Source: Streptomyces griseus
GTDB lineage: Bacteria > Actinomycetota > Actinomycetes > Streptomycetales > Streptomycetaceae
Assembly: GCF_900460065.1 (NCBI RefSeq)
Contig: NZ_UAVD01000012.1
Span: 88,338-152,337 of the forward strand
DNA: 64,000 nucleotides
Direction: 5' to 3'
Under the pieces are notes generated by a model, which was not told where the DNA came from, did not search any database, and saw only the letters and a list, made by a program, of their open reading frames with translations. How positions within the stretch are numbered: the first letter of the stretch is position 1; each line of letters opens with the position of its first letter. The position numbers were made by a program, and so were the translations under genes. This document shows positions 60,548 through 64,000 of the stretch, piece after piece.

Positions 60548-61705
60548 CTACGCGGTCTTCGGCTCGATGATCCACTCGCCGCGGCGCATGACGCCCTTGA
60601 GGACGAAGTCCTCGTCGAGGACGACCAGGTCGGCGTCCTTGCCCGCCTCCAGCGAGCCGACCCGGTCGTAGACGCCGAGCAGCCGGGCGGGGTTGGCGGA
60701 GATGGACCGGACGACGTCCTCGACGGGGATGGCGTCGAGGGTGACGGCCCGCCGGAACGCGGTGTCCAGGGTGAGCGTGGAGCCGGCGATCGAGCCGCCC
60801 TCCACCAGTCGGGCCACCCCGTCGGTGACCTCGACCGCGAGCGGGCCGAGCTCGTACTTCCCGTCGCCGAAGCCGGCGGCGTCCATCGCGTCGGTGATCA
60901 GCGCGACGCGTCCCGCGCCCTTGTGGCGGTAGGCCAGCTCCAGGACGGCCGGGTGCAGATGCGTGCCGTCGTTGATCAGCTCGACGGTGATCCGGTCGTC
61001 CTCCAGGAGGGCGGCGATCGGGCCGGGCTCGCGGTGGGCGAGCGGCGGCATCGCGTTGAACAGGTGGGTGGCGACGGTCGCGCCCGCGTCGATGGCCTCG
61101 ACGGTCTGCTCGTACGTCGCGTCGGTGTGGCCGATCGCGGCGATGACCCCGTGCTCGGCGAGCAGCCGCACGGAGTCGATGCCGCCGGGCAGCTCGGTGG
61201 CGAGGGTGAACATCCGGGCGGTGCCGCGCGCGGCGTCCAGCAGCTTGCGGACGTCGGCCGGGTCCGGGTCGCGCAGCAGCTCCTCGCTGTGGGCGCCCTT
61301 GCGGCAGGGCGAGATGAAGGGGCCCTCGAAGTGGATCCCGGCCAGGTCGCCCTGCTCGACCAGCTCGGACAGGACGCCCGCGCGCCGGGCGAGGAAGTCC
61401 ATCTCGCCGGTGACCGTGGAGGCGACCATGGTGGTGGTGCCGTGCTCGCGGTGCGTACGGATGCCGGTGAGGACCTCGTCGACGGTGCCGGAGGTGAAGG
61501 AGGCCCCGCCGCCGCCGTGGTTGTGCATGTCCACGAAGCCGGGGACCACCCAGTGGCCGCTGAGGTCGATGGTCCGGGCGTCCTCCGGTGCGGAGGCGGA
61601 GATGCGGGTGGACTCGATGGTCACCCGGCCGTCCTCGACGGTGCCGCTGGGGAGCACCACCCGGGCGCCGGCGAGAACGGTGCTGTCTGCTGCGCGTCCG
61701 GCCAT
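60548..61705 (-). CDS. nagA: N-acetylglucosamine-6-phosphate deacetylase
   Basis: The 385-residue amidohydrolase removes acetate from GlcNAc-6-phosphate. The metal motif H61-x-H63 is in DMHNHGGGG, with E in HFEGPFISP, further ligands in IAAIGHTDATYEQTVE and ATHLFNAMPPL, and the catalytic D in ALITDAMDAAGF. Its ATG overlaps the nagK stop by one base (TGATG), so the two genes are tightly coupled. The GlcNAc-6P it consumes is also the effector that releases DasR from DNA. Confidence 0.95.
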   Translation of the reverse strand: MAGRAADSTVLAGARVVLPSGTVEDGRVTIESTRISASAPEDARTIDLSGHWVVPGFVDMHNHGGGGASFTSGTVDEVLTGIRTHREHGTTTMVASTVTGEMDFLARRAGVLSELVEQGDLAGIHFEGPFISPCRKGAHSEELLRDPDPADVRKLLDAARGTARMFTLATELPGGIDSVRLLAEHGVIAAIGHTDATYEQTVEAIDAGATVATHLFNAMPPLAHREPGPIAALLEDDRITVELINDGTHLHPAVLELAYRHKGAGRVALITDAMDAAGFGDGKYELGPLAVEVTDGVARLVEGGSIAGSTLTLDTAFRRAVTLDAIPVEDVVRSISANPARLLGVYDRVGSLEAGKDADLVVLDEDFVLKGVMRRGEWIIEPKTA

Positions 61706-62634
61706 CAGGCGGAAACCTCCGTGGAGAGTAGATCCCAGGCGAGCAGCCCCGCGCCCAGGCATCCGGCGGTGTCCCCGAGGGCCGCCGGGACGATGCGGGG
61801 CAGCTTCTGGAACGTGATCCGTTCCTCGACGGCCGCACGCAGTGGTGTGAACAAGGTTTCCCCGGCTTCGGCGAGACCGCCACCGATGATGAGCGTGCCG
61901 GGGTCGAGGAGGGTGAGCGCGGTGACGAGGCCGGCGGCGAGCGCGTCGATCGCGTCCTGCCAGACCCGGATCGCCGCCGGGTCGCCGGATTCGACGGCCT
62001 TCGCGCAGTCCGCGGCGTCCGCCTCGGGGTCGCCGGAGGCGGCGGCCCAGGCGCGGGTCACCGCGGCGGCCGAGGCCAGCGTCTCCAGACAGCCGCGCTG
62101 GCCGCAACTGCAGTCGGGGCCGTCCGGGCGGACCACGATGTGGCCGATCTCGCCCGCGTCCCCGTGGGCGCCCGCCTCGATGGCGCCCGCGATGCCGATG
62201 GCCCCGGCGATGCCGGTGCCCAGCGGGACGAACAGGAAGCGGTCCGTGCCCCGTCCGGCCCCGATCCGGCCCTCGGCGAGCCCGCCGGTGCGGACGTCGT
62301 GGCCGAGGGCGACGGGGACGCCGATCCGCTCGGCCAGTAGCGCGCGCAGCGGTACGTCGCGCCAGCCCAGGTTCGCGGCGTACACCGCGATGCCCTTCTC
62401 GGCGTCGACGATGCCGGGCACGGCGACCCCGGCGGCGACGGCGCTCTCGCCGAGGTGCTCCTCGCCGTGGGCGCGCAGCTCCGCCGCGAACGCGAGGATG
62501 GTCTCGACGACCGCGTCGGCGCCGCGCTCGCGGCCGGTGGCCCGCCGCGCCTCGTGGAGGAGGGTGCCGTCGGTCCCGACCAGTGCGGCCTTCATTCCGG
62601 TGCCGCCCACATCGAGGGCGATGACATGTCTCAC
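61705..62634 (-). CDS. nagK: N-acetylglucosamine kinase, ROK family
   Basis: The 309-residue ROK kinase has the phosphate-binding ALDVGGTGMKAALVG, catalytic aspartate in LGHDVRTGGLAEG, and the zinc/ROK motif CSCGQRGCLE. In the nagK-nagA pair it should phosphorylate imported GlcNAc or related amino sugars in the cytosol. The order nagK-nagA with a divergent binding-protein gene matches the S. coelicolor cluster. The ATG at 62634 is close to the DasR-type site. Confidence 0.92.
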   Translation of the reverse strand: MRHVIALDVGGTGMKAALVGTDGTLLHEARRATGRERGADAVVETILAFAAELRAHGEEHLGESAVAAGVAVPGIVDAEKGIAVYAANLGWRDVPLRALLAERIGVPVALGHDVRTGGLAEGRIGAGRGTDRFLFVPLGTGIAGAIGIAGAIEAGAHGDAGEIGHIVVRPDGPDCSCGQRGCLETLASAAAVTRAWAAASGDPEADAADCAKAVESGDPAAIRVWQDAIDALAAGLVTALTLLDPGTLIIGGGLAEAGETLFTPLRAAVEERITFQKLPRIVPAALGDTAGCLGAGLLAWDLLSTEVSA

Positions 62635-62662
62635 GGGAGACAGTTTCGCCCGCCGACCCCCA

Positions 62663-62678
62663 AAAGGTCTAGTCCACT
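62663..62678. promoter_or_regulatory. DasR-responsive element next to nagK
   Basis: AAAGGTCTAGTCCACT matches the dre consensus ACTGGTCTAGACCACT at 13 of 16 positions, with the GGTCTAG core intact. It lies 29 bases before the nagK start, in the divergent promoter region. Confidence 0.75.
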
Positions 62679-62784
62679 AGCGTGGTTTGTTGCGCACCCA
62701 TACAAAATGATGAAGGAGTGAAGGCCGGTCGTTTTCTGCCGGAAAGTCACTTATGGGGATCCCTGGACCGGGGGGAATCGGTCC

Positions 62785-62800
62785 AAAGGTCTGGACCAAG
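62785..62800. promoter_or_regulatory. second DasR-type site before the sugar-binding protein
   Basis: AAAGGTCTGGACCAAG matches dre at 11 of 16 positions and has a palindromic core. A flanking repeat TGGACC ... GGTCCA (62764-62785) extends the symmetry. Confidence 0.6.
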
Positions 62801-63041
62801 ATACGGCCAGAAGCCCCCGACTGCCAGTGCGCGTACGCCAGTTGTGGCCCCCGGGACCCGTATACGTTGCCGAAGCGATACGCCGGTGGTGTAGACCTTC
62901 GCATCGCCCATGGGGGAAACTCGCAGTTCATCCGGACGGTGCCCAGGACAGGGCGGCGCTGCCGCGGCCGAACGGCGGGCCGGCGGCCGGCGCCGAGCGC
63001 GCCGTCCGTGAGCCAGGTGATCGACGAGGATGGGCGAGGCT

Positions 63042-64000
63042 GTGCAGCGGCGCTTTTTGGGTCTGACCGCGGCGGTGGCCGCGCTGGGAATGACGGCGGC
63101 GTTGTCGGGCTGCGGCGGTGACGCCGGCTCGGGCGACGTCACGCTCAAACTGGTCGCCGCCGACTACGGCACCGGCCCGGAGAACAGCTCCGAGAAGTAC
63201 TGGAGCGGGCTCGCGGCGGGCTTCGAGAAGGAGCACCCCGGCATCAAGGTCGACGTCACCGTCCTCCACTGGAAGGACGTCGACCGCGAGGTCGCCGCGA
63301 TGGTCAAGGCCGGCGACGCCCCGGACATCGCCCAGATCGGCGCCTACGCGGACTACGCCAAGGCGGGCAAGCTCTACACCGCCGACGAGACGCTCGCGAT
63401 CCGCACCACGGCGAACTTCCTGCCGCGGCTCGCCGAAGCCGGCAAGATCGACGGCACCCTGTACGGACTGCCCTTCGTCGCCAGCACCCGCCTCCTCTTC
63501 TACAACGAGAAGCTGTTCGACCGGGCGGGCCTGGGCGCCCCCGAGACCTGGGACGACATCCGGAGCGACGCCGCCGCGCTCAAGGCCGAGGGCGTCGACT
63601 ACCCCTTCGCCCTGCCGCTGGGCCAGGAGGAGGCCCAGGCCGAGACCCTGATGTGGCTCCTCAGCGGTGGCGGCGGCTACACGGACGACGTCGGCGCCTA
63701 CGACATCGACTCGGCCCAGAACGTCGCCACGTTCCGCTGGCTGCGGGACAACCTCGTCGGCGAGGGCCTCACCGGACCGGTCGAGCCGGGCAAGCTGGAC
63801 CGGGCGAAGGCCTTCGAGGCGTTCGCCGACGGCGAGGTCGGCATGCTCAACGGCCACCCCACCCTGATGGACGAGGCCGAGGCCAAGGGCGTCAAGGTCG
63901 GCATGGTGCCGCTGCCCGGCTTCGACGGCCCGACCAAGGGCTCCATGGGCGTGGCCGACTGGATGATGGGCTTCAAGGAGAACGGCCACCGCCAGGAGAT
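63042..64000 (+). CDS. sugar ABC transporter substrate-binding lipoprotein (3' partial)
   Basis: The visible 319 residues of this lipoprotein run off the window. The signal peptide ends in lipobox LSGC. The body matches family 1 (MalE/UgpB-type) binding proteins: TLKLVAADYGTGPENSSEKYW, VDVTVLHWKDVDREVAAMVK, GDAPDIAQIGAYADYAKAGK, YGLPFVASTRLLFYNEKLFD and SMGVADWMMGFKENG. The GTG at 63042 and an ATG at 63030 are both possible starts, each with GAGG upstream. It should open a sugar importer operon that lacks an ATPase and depends on MsiK. Two DasR-type sites precede it, pointing to amino-sugar uptake. Confidence 0.92.
   Translation, partial: MQRRFLGLTAAVAALGMTAALSGCGGDAGSGDVTLKLVAADYGTGPENSSEKYWSGLAAGFEKEHPGIKVDVTVLHWKDVDREVAAMVKAGDAPDIAQIGAYADYAKAGKLYTADETLAIRTTANFLPRLAEAGKIDGTLYGLPFVASTRLLFYNEKLFDRAGLGAPETWDDIRSDAAALKAEGVDYPFALPLGQEEAQAETLMWLLSGGGGYTDDVGAYDIDSAQNVATFRWLRDNLVGEGLTGPVEPGKLDRAKAFEAFADGEVGMLNGHPTLMDEAEAKGVKVGMVPLPGFDGPTKGSMGVADWMMGFKENGHRQE

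Overview
The window is high-GC actinobacterial DNA, almost certainly a Streptomyces chromosome. GTG starts, lipoboxes, actinobacterial CarD and CysS, and the gene order gpmA / phoU-phoR-phoP / carD-ispD-ispF / cysS-rlmB / msiK / cdgB / nagA-nagK fit the conserved core of that genus. No rRNA, prophage or CRISPR array is visible. One tRNA gene (Thr, TGT) is present.

Layout. 1-3.6 kb: end of a SAM methyltransferase, a lipoprotein, and a lower-GC island with a DNA methyltransferase plus the stub of a second one. 3.6-10 kb: gpmA, an MFS pump, a cysteine-rich metallothionein-like micropeptide, and the divergent phoU / phoR-phoP phosphate locus around a PHO box. 10-13 kb: carD, then the isoprenoid genes ispD-ispF. 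13-18.5 kb: a GNAT enzyme, then a peptide/nickel-type binding protein, a fused two-domain permease and an MFS protein behind a Zur/Fur-like operator, with no ATPase gene. 18.5-26 kb: an F420-type oxidoreductase, cysS, rlmB, a DoxX protein, a nucleotidyltransferase and msiK, the shared ATPase of sugar ABC importers. 26-30 kb: a complete IS1341-type tnpB, tRNA-Thr, and a ribbon-helix-helix-like gene behind a phased array of about 10-bp repeats.

29.8-43 kb is accessory metabolism and efflux: a DUF4097 protein with a DrrAB-type exporter, an AurF-like diiron oxygenase with a ferredoxin/ferredoxin-reductase fusion, an MFS/MarR pair, and several oxidoreductases. 43-48.8 kb holds a pentapeptide-repeat protein, an Rpn/PD-(D/E)XK-like protein with a TTA codon, and a SenS/SenR-like two-component system facing an HbpS-like secreted protein. 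48.9-56 kb holds an ankyrin/beta-propeller pair, exported M1 and M4 peptidases, TerD, ArfB and a flavin reductase. 56.6-64 kb holds a GAF-PAS-GGDEF diguanylate cyclase (CdgB-like), a membrane-anchored CBM-like protein, and a sugar-kinase/nagA/nagK cluster facing a sugar-binding lipoprotein that runs off the window.

How parts work together. Three DasR-type (dre) sites, one before msiK and two between nagK and the sugar-binding protein, suggest that amino-sugar uptake, its shared ATPase and GlcNAc catabolism are co-regulated. phoR-phoP and phoU flank a PHO box that PhoP itself should bind. The 13.7-18.5 kb operon looks like a metallophore or metal-peptide import/export unit under metal control.
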